Below are positions 23,424 through 32,163 of a stretch of 64,000 nucleotides of DNA, one piece after another. Within the stretch, counting starts at the first letter, position 1, and the number at the start of each line of letters is the position of its first letter. The notes under the pieces are model-generated. The model did no database searches. It was not told where the DNA came from and worked only from the letters and a program-made list of their open reading frames with translations. The translations under genes were made by a program, and so were the position numbers. Source of the DNA: Desulfuromonas soudanensis (GTDB taxonomy: Bacteria; Desulfobacterota; Desulfuromonadia; Desulfuromonadales; WTL); the NCBI RefSeq assembly GCF_001278055.1, contig NZ_CP010802.1, positions 2,705,504 to 2,769,503 of the forward strand, read 5' to 3'.

Positions 23424-24530
23424 ATGAAAGGACAGAGTCCCGGCAGCATTTTCTCGAAGACATTCCGACCCCCAGCCCTCACCGTCAGCCTGTCGGCACT
23501 GCTTCTCTCGACGCTTCTCGTCGCCTGCGGCGGAGGGGGGGGGGACTCTGCGCCGACAACACCCGTCACGCCGACCATCACCTATCTTGCCGCCCCGGCG
23601 GTCAGTCCCGCAGGCGGCGCAACGGATATTTCGGTCTCTACCTCGATCAGCGCCGACTTCAGCGAAGCCCTCGATCCAGCCTCGGCAGCAACGGCCATGA
23701 TTCTGAAAAACTCCGGCGGCGCGGTCATCCCGGCCGAGGTCGTCTGCCTCGGATCGACGTTGACTTCTTTTCCGGCTTCCTCCCTGGCCTATGGCGAAAC
23801 CTATACGGTGACCATCGGAACCGGCCTCAAGGGGATGAGCGGAGACCATCTGGAACTTCCAAAAACCTGGTCCTTTACGACTGTGTCCGCCTCTCCCGGG
23901 GACCCTCTGACCTATTTCCCCACCGATAACGGCCGCACCTGGGAATTTACCGGGACGATCAACACAAGTCCCTTCGTCAACACCCTGACGATCTCCGGAA
24001 CGGACGTTGTCAATGGAATTACCGTTGATGTCTATACCGAATCGAACCGCGACGACGACGGCCTGACCATGAAAACCTATCGCCTCAAGGACGGCGACGG
24101 ACTCTGGTACTATGGCACCGACGACCCCGCCGACACCCTTACTCCGCTGCTGGCCCCCTACCGGGAGATGGTCTTCCCTTTGACCCCAGGCGCAGGCCAG
24201 ATGATTCTGGCCAAAACCGGGATCGATTACGGCCAGGACGAAGACGGCGACGGGATCAATGAAACCTGCGACGTCGCCATCAGCACATTGATGGAAAAAT
24301 TTGAGGATCTTTCCCTCCCAGCCGGCAATTTCACAGCAACGGCCAAGATCAATACTCTGACGCAGATCGAAATCACCCTCTCCAGGGACGGTTCCGCTTT
24401 TGTCGTCCAGGAGTGGAACTCCAAGTGGTATGCCCCGGGAATCGGTCCGGTCAAGCGCGACAGCCTGTTCAGCACTCCGCTCGGCATCACCAGGGTCATT
24501 GAGGAGCTCAGCGCCTTCACCGCCCCCTGA
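23424..24530 (+). CDS. lipoprotein with bacterial Ig-like (Big_5) domain
   Basis: The product has 368 residues. A long signal peptide ends in the lipobox LVAC, followed by a glycine run typical of surface lipoproteins. Residues about 55-155 match the Big_5/SbsA Ig-like pattern (VSPAGGATDISVSTSISADF, then TYTVTI and WSFTTV). The remaining 210 residues are unassigned. They include a calcium-loop-like acidic run (GQDEDGDGIN). It is probably anchored to the outer membrane. Function unknown. An 11-bp hairpin follows the gene. Confidence 0.8.
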   Translation: MKGQSPGSIFSKTFRPPALTVSLSALLLSTLLVACGGGGGDSAPTTPVTPTITYLAAPAVSPAGGATDISVSTSISADFSEALDPASAATAMILKNSGGAVIPAEVVCLGSTLTSFPASSLAYGETYTVTIGTGLKGMSGDHLELPKTWSFTTVSASPGDPLTYFPTDNGRTWEFTGTINTSPFVNTLTISGTDVVNGITVDVYTESNRDDDGLTMKTYRLKDGDGLWYYGTDDPADTLTPLLAPYREMVFPLTPGAGQMILAKTGIDYGQDEDGDGINETCDVAISTLMEKFEDLSLPAGNFTATAKINTLTQIEITLSRDGSAFVVQEWNSKWYAPGIGPVKRDSLFSTPLGITRVIEELSAFTAP

Positions 24531-24560
24531 GCGGACGTACGGGCAGGGTAAAAACACCGC

Positions 24561-24593
24561 GGGCCGCCGGATCGTTTACTGTTCCGGCGGCCC
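24561..24593 (+). terminator. hairpin after the Big_5 lipoprotein gene
   Basis: The perfect 11-bp stem GGGCCGCCGGA with an 11-nt loop lies 30 bp past the stop. The T run after it is weak. Confidence 0.6.
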
Positions 24594-24737
24594 GTTGCCG
24601 TTTGCGGTCTTTCCAAGACACCCCTTTTTTGACACAGCGCCCCAAAGGTGGTATAAATTGCTTCGCATTGAAAACATTTCGACAGAAACCTTTCTTATCG
24701 ACATTTTTTCGAACGACCACCAGGAAAGAGAAGAGCC

Positions 24738-25325
24738 ATGACCTTCAGAGAGGCTAAACCCTCGGGTTTTGCTCAGGGGACAGACATTGCCGCCGACCCG
24801 GGGGCGACCATCCTGAGCTATGTACCGCAAATTCCTAAAGGAAGTTATGAGTTGCGCATCCTCCAGTCGCTGCGGCAGATCATACGCGCCATCGAAATTC
24901 ATTCCCACAAACTGGTCCAGGACTACCAGATCACCGGCCCGCAGCTCAACTGCCTCCTCGCTCTGCAGGAACACGAGAGTTTGACACCGACCGCCCTGGC
25001 CCACATCGTCTACCTGAGCCCCAGCACCATCGTCGGTATCGTCGACCGTCTCGAGGAAAAGGGACTGGTCGACCGCAGCCGCAGCAGCAGGGATCGTCGG
25101 CAGGTGCAGATCACCATCACCGCCGCAGGCCGGGAACTGACGACAAGCGCCCCCTCCCCTCTTCAGGAGACCCTGGTCGAACGCCTCAGGGCGCTGCCGG
25201 AAACCGAGCAGGTGACCATCATCCGGGCTCTGGAAAAAGTCGCCGATCTGATGGACGCCCGCAAGATCGACGCCGGACCGGTTCTGGAAACCGGACCGCT
25301 TTTGCCCCCCGCGCACCCAAAGTAA
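24738..25325 (+). CDS. MarR family transcriptional regulator (putative abl operon regulator)
   Basis: The product has 195 residues with a winged-helix MarR domain (about 45-150). GPQLNCLLALQEHESLTPTALAHIVYL is the recognition region, and RSRSSRDRRQVQITIT is the wing. AGAAGAG precedes ATG 24738. The 45-residue N-terminal extension has no obvious domain. It lies 177 bp upstream of kamA-ablB in the same direction, so it is a likely regulator of beta-lysine synthesis, possibly in response to salt. That role is inferred from position alone. Confidence 0.88.
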   Translation: MTFREAKPSGFAQGTDIAADPGATILSYVPQIPKGSYELRILQSLRQIIRAIEIHSHKLVQDYQITGPQLNCLLALQEHESLTPTALAHIVYLSPSTIVGIVDRLEEKGLVDRSRSSRDRRQVQITITAAGRELTTSAPSPLQETLVERLRALPETEQVTIIRALEKVADLMDARKIDAGPVLETGPLLPPAHPK

Positions 25326-25502
25326 CGCCTCGAAAAGAAACCACGCCGTCCCTGCGCCCTCCGATAAAGATCCCGGGGGGGCCTGGAAACCCAATAAGTT
25401 TCACAACGACTTCAGCAGAAAGAAATCGACGTCCCTGGCGGCTGCACCCGCTTCGCCACCAAAGACGCCCGTACCTATTTCTGCCCAACCCAGGAGAAAC
25501 AA

Positions 25503-26819
25503 ATGCCCATCTACAGCCCCAACCAGCAGGAACTTGCCGGAAAGATTTCCCAGGACAAAGTCACCCTGTCGAACTGGAGAGACTGGGCCTGGCAGCGCAA
25601 ACATTCCATTCAGGACATATCCACCGTCGAATCCCTTCTGGGGATCACCTTCGGCGCCGACGAACGGAAGAAACTCGAGGAGACCCTCGAAACCTTCCCC
25701 CTCTCCATCACCCCCTATTACCTCTCCTTGATCGACACCGACGACTGGCGCAACGACCCGGTCTTCCGCCAGGCCTTCCCCTCCCCCTGCGAACTGGAGA
25801 TCGACCGCCACGACATGGCCGATCCCCTGGACGAGGACAAGGACAGCCCGACTCCCGGCATCACCCATCGCTACCCTGACCGGGTGCTGCTGCAGATCAG
25901 CAATGTCTGCGCCATGTACTGCCGTCACTGCACCCGCAAGCGCAAGGTCGGGGACGTGGACTCGATTCCTGGGAAGGACGCGATTCTCGCCGGCATCGAC
26001 TACATCCGCAACACCCCGGTGATCCGCGACGTCCTCCTCTCCGGCGGCGACCCGTTCATGCTCTCGGACGACTATCTCGACTGGATCCTCACCGAGCTGC
26101 GGACGATCCCCCACGTGCAGGTCATCCGCATCGGGACGCGCATGCCGGTGGTTCTCCCCTACCGGGTGACCGACAAGCTGGTGGCCATGCTCAAAAAGCA
26201 CCACCCGCTGTGGATCAACACCCATTTCAACCATCCGCGGGAAATCACCACCTCGGCCCGGGAAGCCCTGGCGCGCATGGCCGACGCCGGTATCCCCCTG
26301 GGAAACCAGACCGTCCTCCTCGCCGGAGTCAACGACTGCCCGCGGATCATGAAATCCCTGGTGCACAAGCTGGTGGAAAACCGGGTGCGCCCCTATTATC
26401 TCTATCAGTGCGATCTCTCCCGCGGGCTCTCCCACTTCCGCACCCCGGTCGGCAAGGGGATCGAGATCATGGAGAGCCTGATCGGCCACACCAGCGGCTT
26501 TTCCGTGCCGACCTACGTCATCGACGCCCCCGGCGGCGGCGGCAAGATCCCGCTGACGCCCAACTACCTCATCTCTCTCTCCACCAACAAGGTGGTGCTG
26601 CGCAACTTCGAAGGCGTCATCACCACCTACCAGGAGCCGGAAAATTACCAGTCGGGCTTCTGCGACCGCAAATGCGATGACTGCCACCTGCAGCTCAATC
26701 TGGAGGAGGCCGAGGAAATCGGTGCCACCGGCATCGAGATGCTGCTGTCGGACCACGACGCCACCATTTCCCTGACCCCGGAAAACAACGAACGCATGGA
26801 GCGCCGCAACAATGACTGA
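25503..26819 (+). CDS. kamA: lysine 2,3-aminomutase
   Basis: This radical-SAM and PLP enzyme converts L-lysine to L-beta-lysine. The product has 438 residues, the usual length. The radical-SAM cluster motif is CAMYCRHC (CxxxCxxC), the PLP lysine lies in [13 protein letters not shown], and the zinc-binding C-terminal cysteines are in [17 protein letters not shown] precedes ATG 25503. The ATG of ablB lies inside its last codons (8-bp overlap), so the two are translationally coupled. This pairing (ablA-ablB) makes the compatible solute N-epsilon-acetyl-beta-lysine. Confidence 0.97.
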   Translation: MPIYSPNQQELAGKISQDKVTLSNWRDWAWQRKHSIQDISTVESLLGITFGADERKKLEETLETFPLSITPYYLSLIDTDDWRNDPVFRQAFPSPCELEIDRHDMADPLDEDKDSPTPGITHRYPDRVLLQISNVCAMYCRHCTRKRKVGDVDSIPGKDAILAGIDYIRNTPVIRDVLLSGGDPFMLSDDYLDWILTELRTIPHVQVIRIGTRMPVVLPYRVTDKLVAMLKKHHPLWINTHFNHPREITTSAREALARMADAGIPLGNQTVLLAGVNDCPRIMKSLVHKLVENRVRPYYLYQCDLSRGLSHFRTPVGKGIEIMESLIGHTSGFSVPTYVIDAPGGGGKIPLTPNYLISLSTNKVVLRNFEGVITTYQEPENYQSGFCDRKCDDCHLQLNLEEAEEIGATGIEMLLSDHDATISLTPENNERMERRNND

Positions 26820-27651
26820 TGAAATCATCACTATCGGCAATTCGTCGATCCAGCACGGCAAACACAGCAACCGGGCCTATCTCATGAACCTGGCCCCCGG
26901 CGACCTCCCCGCCGTCCTCCCCTATCTGGACGACCTCGCCCGCACCGAGGGGTACACCAAAATATTCGCCAAGGTCCCGGCAAAAGCGAAGAAGGATTTC
27001 ATGGCCAACAGCTACCTCTCCGAGGCGACCATTCCCGGTTTTTATCGGGGGGAGCGGGACGTCTGCTTCATGGGGAAATACTTCGATGCCGAGCGGAGCG
27101 AGGAGCGCAATCCCGACCTTGTTCAGGCCGCACTCGACGCCGCCCAGGGGAAGGAGCCGCTCCTCGAGGTGCCGCCTCTTGCGGCGCCCCTGCACTGCCG
27201 GATGGCCCTGGCCGAGGACGCAGAGGCCATGGCGCAGCTTTACCGCCAGGTCTTTGCCACCTACCCCTTTCCGATCCACGACCCGGAATACCTGCAGGAG
27301 ACGATGGCCTCCCATGTCGATTATTTCGGGATCTGGAACGGTGATGAATTAATCGCCCTGGCTTCGGCGGAAAAGGATCTTGCCGGGGAAAACGCCGAGA
27401 TGACCGATTTCGCCACCGATCCGGCCTTCCGTTCCCGGGGGCTGGCCAACTACCTTCTCGCCCGCCTGGAGCAATCGGCCGGCCGCCAGGGGATCCGCAC
27501 CGCCTTCACCATCGCCCGCGCCTACTCCTACGGCATGAACATCACCTTTGCCAAGAGCAGCTACACCTACAGCGGCACCCTGACCCACAACACCCAGATT
27601 TCGGGGAAACTCGAGAGCATGAACGTCTGGTACAAGGATCTGCAGGCATAA
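26812..27651 (+). CDS. ablB: beta-lysine N-acetyltransferase (putative)
   Basis: The product has 279 residues. The GNAT fold occupies the C-terminal half, with acetyl-CoA-binding segment [15 protein letters not shown]. An N-terminal domain typical of AblB includes [19 protein letters not shown] and [13 protein letters not shown]. AblB acetylates beta-lysine at the epsilon nitrogen to give an osmoprotectant known from methanogens and some bacteria. The start overlaps kamA. A strong bidirectional terminator follows. The operon is the best evidence in this window for life at raised salinity. Confidence 0.95.
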   Translation: MTDEIITIGNSSIQHGKHSNRAYLMNLAPGDLPAVLPYLDDLARTEGYTKIFAKVPAKAKKDFMANSYLSEATIPGFYRGERDVCFMGKYFDAERSEERNPDLVQAALDAAQGKEPLLEVPPLAAPLHCRMALAEDAEAMAQLYRQVFATYPFPIHDPEYLQETMASHVDYFGIWNGDELIALASAEKDLAGENAEMTDFATDPAFRSRGLANYLLARLEQSAGRQGIRTAFTIARAYSYGMNITFAKSSYTYSGTLTHNTQISGKLESMNVWYKDLQA

Positions 27652-27694
27652 ACTTCGCCTCAGTCGCAGTTAACCCTTCTCTTCATAAAACAAC

Positions 27695-27732
27695 ACGGCC
27701 CCGACGAAAAAACCATCCTTCGTCGGGGCCGT
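27695..27732. terminator. bidirectional terminator between ablB and the RelA-TPR gene
   Basis: ACGGCCCCGACGAA pairs perfectly over 14 bp with its reverse complement around a 10-nt loop, between convergent genes. Confidence 0.9.
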
Positions 27733-27761
27733 GCTGTTTGGACTTTATCACGCCGTGTCGG

Positions 27762-29006
27762 CTAGAACACCCGGTTGCCGATCCTCCTGACGAGGGCCTG
27801 CGCCGGAGCGAAGCCGGGTTGAATTCCCAGGGCCCGGTGGCAGTCTTCCAGCGCCTGGGTGAAGAGCTGCAGCTCGTAGCAGGTCTGGGCACGCCCCCAG
27901 AAGGCATCGAACTGGGATGGATTGATGGCCAGGGAACGATCGTATTCCTGCAGGGAATCGTGGAAACGCTTCAGGACCCGATAGGTCAGGGCGCGGTTGT
28001 TGAGACAGCGGACATTCTCGTCGTCGAGATCGAGGGCCCGGGAGAAATCTTTCAGGGACCGCCGGTAGTCCGAAAGGGCGAAATAGGCCATTCCCCGGTG
28101 ATTGTAGACCAGGGAGCGCACCGGATCGGTCAGCTTCATGCGCAATATCTGCGAGTACAGTCCGACGGCCCGTTCCAGCTCGTCATTGCTGTGGGCCCGG
28201 AGCGCCTCGAGCATCGCCTTTTCCAGTGAGACGCCGCCGCTCAAAAGAGGCGTCTCGGCCGTGGAAGCCGGATGGAGATCAGGGAAAGGCGGAGGGGTGA
28301 TGGAAATGCATCGTTCCCCCGACAAGGTGGCTTCCAGGCTCTGGCGGCGCTTGCGGTCGCGGGAGCGGATCTCTTTCTGGTAGTCGCGGATTTCCTGAAA
28401 AATAAGATCGGAGAGGGTCAGGGTGGCATTGAGAGAGGCCAGTTTGCGCTTGATCGACTCGTTGGGGAGGGAGATGTCGGACTTGTAGATCAGTTCGTGT
28501 TCCACCTCGGCCCAGGCGTCCTGGAGAATGGTCCGCAGCTGCACCTCGCAGACCGCCGCACCGTACGGCACCCCGCCGTCGAGGCGCCGGTCATCGATTC
28601 TGACGAGGAGATGGACCGAATCGTAGGCAAACTCCCGGAACGAGTGGTGCCCCCCTTTATGCTCCCATTCGACGATCTCCAGGGCAGAGGAGAGGAGGCG
28701 TTCGACGGCATTGACGTCCTCGAGGAAGGGAAAAACGATCCGCAGGGCGATGACGTCGGTGATGAGCGGCTGTTTTTCCCCCTCCGGGCGCCGGCTGACC
28801 CGCAGCAGTTTGTCGAAGTAGGCCTCGAAGCGCTTGACCCGGAATTTAATGGTCGGGGTAAATCCGTTTTTTTCCAGCAGGGTGCGCACCTCCCCCTGCA
28901 GATCCTGCAGAATCGCCTCATAGGCCGGTTTCTGGGCCTGATAGACCGCCCGAACCGCCTCCCGGTCAAAGGTGTCGCCATTCTTCCTTGTCGCCGGTTT
29001 TTCCAT
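27762..29006 (-). CDS. RelA/SpoT-domain (p)ppGpp synthetase fused to TPR repeats
   Basis: The product is 414 residues from ATG 29006 (MEKPATRKNG), with AAGGG spaced 6 bases upstream; GTG 29012 is too close to it. Residues about 15-225 form a stand-alone RelA/SpoT synthetase domain with DVIALRIVFPF, YDSVHLLV and EVQLRTILQDAWAEVEHEL. These match the positions of the catalytic and substrate-binding motifs. There is no HD hydrolase, TGS or ACT domain. Residues about 265-410 hold three or four TPRs (YNHRGMAYFALSDYRRSLKDF and similar). It is thus a small-alarmone-synthetase-like protein with a protein-binding tail. It lies 28 bp after the antiporter gene. Confidence 0.9.
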   Translation of the reverse strand: MEKPATRKNGDTFDREAVRAVYQAQKPAYEAILQDLQGEVRTLLEKNGFTPTIKFRVKRFEAYFDKLLRVSRRPEGEKQPLITDVIALRIVFPFLEDVNAVERLLSSALEIVEWEHKGGHHSFREFAYDSVHLLVRIDDRRLDGGVPYGAAVCEVQLRTILQDAWAEVEHELIYKSDISLPNESIKRKLASLNATLTLSDLIFQEIRDYQKEIRSRDRKRRQSLEATLSGERCISITPPPFPDLHPASTAETPLLSGGVSLEKAMLEALRAHSNDELERAVGLYSQILRMKLTDPVRSLVYNHRGMAYFALSDYRRSLKDFSRALDLDDENVRCLNNRALTYRVLKRFHDSLQEYDRSLAINPSQFDAFWGRAQTCYELQLFTQALEDCHRALGIQPGFAPAQALVRRIGNRVF

Positions 29007-29033
29007 CGGCACCCTTCTCTTTCTGAAACAGGA

Positions 29034-31055
29034 CTAGGACATTCCCGAAGTTCCACTTTTTTGAACGTCCTGAGGCGCTTCCTCCCCGGTCGTTTTCAGT
29101 AGCGCCCTGGCCAGTTCGAGTTCCGGCGCGGCGCCGAGGACCACCAGGGTATCTCCCCCTTCCACGCGCTGTTCGGCCGGGGGGGAATAGATGATCCGTT
29201 CGTTGCGCAGCACGCCGACCACCGTCACCCCGGTGCGGCTGCGGAAGGCCAGTTCGGCCAGAGTCTTGCCGACACCGGAGAAGGTAGCAGGGACCTCCAT
29301 GAATTCGATCTCCCCTTCCTGCAGGGCGGAAAGGTAGCGGGAAAGGTCGGCCGGCGGCGTTGTCGGGCGGCGCAGGCCGCCGTAATGGGATTGACGCAGA
29401 CCGGCGATCAGCTTCAGCGTTCGCCCTTCGGGGACGGCAAAGCGGCGAAGGAGGCAGGCGGAGAGCTGCAGACTGGCCTCGAACTCATCGGGGATCACCT
29501 CGTCGGCTCCGAGAGCGGTGAGGTGATCGAGCTCGAGAACAAAGCGGGTCCGGGCGAGGATGTAGAGGGAAGGATTGAGCTCCCGGGCGGCACTGATGGC
29601 CCGAGCCAGGGCCGATGGGTCGTTGATCGCCAGGACCACCGCCCGGGCGTGCTCGATCCCCACCCCCTCGAGAACCGCCGGGGAGGTGGCGTCGCCATAG
29701 ACGATCATCTCCCCGGTCCCCCGGGCGCGGCGGACCACCTCGCCGTTCATCTCCACATGAACATAGGGGATATGCACCTCCCGCAGCACCCGGGCGACGT
29801 TGCGCCCCGAGACGCCGTAGCCGGCGATGATCACGTGCCCCTCGAGAACGGCCGCGCCTCCCAGTTCCGCCTCGAAATCGACCTCCTCCCTGCCGCCCAA
29901 CCAGGCGGCCAGCCGGGCGGCCAGCGCCGGAGCTCTGGAAATCAGGAGCGGGGTCGCCATCATGGTCAGGGCGATCACCGACAGGGTCACCTGGTAGACC
30001 GACTCGGGGATGAGTTCGAGAAGCATCGCCTTCTTCAGGAGGATAAAGGAGAATTCCCCGACCTGAAAAAGGAAGAGCCCCGAGAGGAGGGCAATGCGCA
30101 GGGGATAGCGCGGCCAGAGGGCCGCCAGGGTGGCGACGAGGATCTTGAGGAGGGAAAGGAGGAGAAAAAGACCGAGAACCAGGGGCCAGTCGGTGACGAG
30201 GCTCCCCACGTTGACCAACATCCCCATGGAGATGAAGAAGAGGGCGAGAAAGGTGTCGCGAAAGGGGATAATGTCGCTGAGCACCTGGTGGGAATAGTCC
30301 GATTCGGCCAGCGCCAGGCCGGCGAGAAAGGCGCCGAGCGCCAGGGAGAGACCGGCCTCGTTGGTGAGCCAGGCGGTCCCCAGGATCAGGGCGAGAATCG
30401 TCAGGCGGAAGAGTTCCGGGGCGCGGGTGCGAAGGATGGAGCGCAAAAGCGGCTGCAGCAGGTATCGGGAGAAGACAAATAGCCCCACCAGCAGGCCTGC
30501 CGTGCGAACGATCCCCACCGGGGAAAATTCCCCCCCCGTCCCCCCGAGAAGAGGGAGAACGACGAGAAAGAGGATGACGGCCAGATCCTGGAAAAGAAGA
30601 ACGGCCAGGGAAACCCGGCCGTGGGCGGAGTCGACCTCTCCCCGCTCCATAAGGAGCTTGAGGACGATGGCCGTCGAGGAGAGGGCCAGGGCCATCCCGA
30701 GGACGGCGGCGGTTCGGGTGGAGAGCCCCAGCCAAAGGGCGCCGGCGAAGACCAGGGCGCCGGTGAGCAGGACCTGGGTCAGGCCGCATTTGAACATCAG
30801 CCCCTTGAGGCGCAGGATCCGGGTAAAGGAGAATTCGAGGCCGATGGTGAAGAGGAGCATGATCACACCGATTTCGGCCATGATCTCGACTTCGTGAACG
30901 CCGCTGATCAGGGAGAAACCGTAGGGACCGACGAGCATTCCGCTGACCAGATAACCGATGATCGGCGACAGATTCAGCCGGCTGAAGAGCCAGGCGCTGG
31001 CCAGGGCGACCCCCAATAGGGTCAGGATATCCTGAAGGAGGGAAAGTTCGGGCAT
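29034..31055 (-). CDS. CPA2-family cation:proton antiporter (KefB-like) with TrkA domains
   Basis: The product is 673 residues from ATG 31055 (MPELSLLQD), with AGGAG 11 bases upstream. The first ~390 residues form a Na+/H+-exchanger-type membrane domain of about 12 helices. A TrkA-N (RCK) domain with GYGVSGRNVARVL as NAD(H)-binding loop follows (about 415-535). A TrkA-C domain closes the protein (about 590-670). Such proteins move K+ or Na+ against H+ under nucleotide control. It precedes the RelA-TPR gene by 28 bp, so the two may be co-transcribed. Confidence 0.94.
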   Translation of the reverse strand: MPELSLLQDILTLLGVALASAWLFSRLNLSPIIGYLVSGMLVGPYGFSLISGVHEVEIMAEIGVIMLLFTIGLEFSFTRILRLKGLMFKCGLTQVLLTGALVFAGALWLGLSTRTAAVLGMALALSSTAIVLKLLMERGEVDSAHGRVSLAVLLFQDLAVILFLVVLPLLGGTGGEFSPVGIVRTAGLLVGLFVFSRYLLQPLLRSILRTRAPELFRLTILALILGTAWLTNEAGLSLALGAFLAGLALAESDYSHQVLSDIIPFRDTFLALFFISMGMLVNVGSLVTDWPLVLGLFLLLSLLKILVATLAALWPRYPLRIALLSGLFLFQVGEFSFILLKKAMLLELIPESVYQVTLSVIALTMMATPLLISRAPALAARLAAWLGGREEVDFEAELGGAAVLEGHVIIAGYGVSGRNVARVLREVHIPYVHVEMNGEVVRRARGTGEMIVYGDATSPAVLEGVGIEHARAVVLAINDPSALARAISAARELNPSLYILARTRFVLELDHLTALGADEVIPDEFEASLQLSACLLRRFAVPEGRTLKLIAGLRQSHYGGLRRPTTPPADLSRYLSALQEGEIEFMEVPATFSGVGKTLAELAFRSRTGVTVVGVLRNERIIYSPPAEQRVEGGDTLVVLGAAPELELARALLKTTGEEAPQDVQKSGTSGMS

Positions 31056-31206
31056 GGAAATCGAAACTCCTGTCGTTGTCCGAAAAAGGGAGAGCCGGCC
31101 ATTTTCGCTTCCGGCAAGTCTAACAGAGTCTGCCTTGGGTGTCGTTCCTAATTGTCCCGGAGAGGACGGGGGGACCGGCATTTCCTCAGGGCTCGGCAGA
31201 AAAAGC

Positions 31207-31259
31207 GGAAAAAAAGACCTTTACCCGCAGCCTGGGATCAAGCAGCGGATAAAGGTCTT
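31207..31259 (-). terminator. intrinsic terminator of the resB-ccsA operon
   Basis: On the minus strand the stem AAGACCTTTA/TAAAGGTCTT with a 26-nt loop is followed by TTTTTTTCC. It starts 37 bp after the ccsA stop. Confidence 0.8.
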
Positions 31260-31295
31260 ACAAAGGGTGATTTACCGTATCGATCGGCCGGTAGC

Positions 31296-32132
31296 TTATC
31301 CCCCGTAGGAATGGAGCCCCGAGAGAACCAGGTTGACCCCGAGGTAGCAGAAGATGGTGGCGGCAAAACCGGCGATGGACAGGTAGGCCGCCCGGCGGCC
31401 GACCCACCCCCGGGTGAAGCGGGCATGGAGGAAGGCGGCGTAGATGAACCAGACGATGAGGCTCCAGGTCTCCTTGGGGTCCCAGCTCCAGTAGGTGCCC
31501 CAGGCATAGTTGGCCCAGGCGGCGCCGGTGACGATCCCCAGGGTCAACAGGGGAAAGCCGATCATGATCGCCTTGTAGTTGATGTCGTCGAGAATGCGGC
31601 TGTCGGGGAAGAGAGCCCGAATCCCCGACGGCTTTTGCCCGTCTTTGCCGGCCACGAGCAGATACATGATGGAGGCGCCGCAGGCGACGGCGAAACCGGC
31701 ATAGCCGAGGAAGCAGGTGATGACGTGGTAGGTCAGCCAGTTGCTCTGCAGAGCCGGTACCAGAGGCTCGATGGCGTCGTTGAGTCCGAACTGGGCCCAG
31801 ACCATCCCGAAGAAGGCGAAGGGGAGGACAAAGGCTCCGAGGGCGCGCTGCCGGTAGCGGAGGTCGATGAGGAGGTAGAAGAGGAGGATCGACCAGGCGA
31901 AAAAGACGATGGACTCGTAGAGGTTGGAGAGGGGGGCCTGGTCGAACCCCAGGGCCCGGGCCTCCATCCAGCGCGCCAGAATCGCGCCGCTGTTGGCGGC
32001 AAACCCCGCCCAGGCGATGAGGGTCGCAATCAGCCCGACCCTGGGGGAGCGGATGACGAGATAGGAGAGAAAGAGAATCATCGCCGCAAAATAGGCGATG
32101 GTGGTGATATTAAAGAGCTGGGAACTGGTCAT
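31296..32132 (-). CDS. ccsA: cytochrome c biogenesis protein CcsA/ResC (system II, haem handling)
   Basis: The product is 278 residues from ATG 32132 (MTSSQLFN), with AAGGAG 10 bases upstream. It is a membrane protein with about eight helices and the WWD-type haem-handling motif WGTYWSWDPKETWSLIVW. Conserved histidines flank it (THxx in LTYHVITCF and AAFLHARF). With ResB it forms the system II haem-transport and ligation complex for c-type cytochromes. The gene overlaps nothing; its start is 32 bp after the resB stop. Confidence 0.95.
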   Translation of the reverse strand: MTSSQLFNITTIAYFAAMILFLSYLVIRSPRVGLIATLIAWAGFAANSGAILARWMEARALGFDQAPLSNLYESIVFFAWSILLFYLLIDLRYRQRALGAFVLPFAFFGMVWAQFGLNDAIEPLVPALQSNWLTYHVITCFLGYAGFAVACGASIMYLLVAGKDGQKPSGIRALFPDSRILDDINYKAIMIGFPLLTLGIVTGAAWANYAWGTYWSWDPKETWSLIVWFIYAAFLHARFTRGWVGRRAAYLSIAGFAATIFCYLGVNLVLSGLHSYGG

Positions 32133-32163
32133 GGAATACGATCTCCTTGGACGGCGGTTTGAA

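Noticed and set aside
25395-25502. N-terminal extension of KamA containing [14 protein letters not shown]
   Set aside because: The frame is open back to a stop near 25395 but has no suitable start codon, and ATG 25503 has a good ribosome-binding site and the normal family N-terminus.
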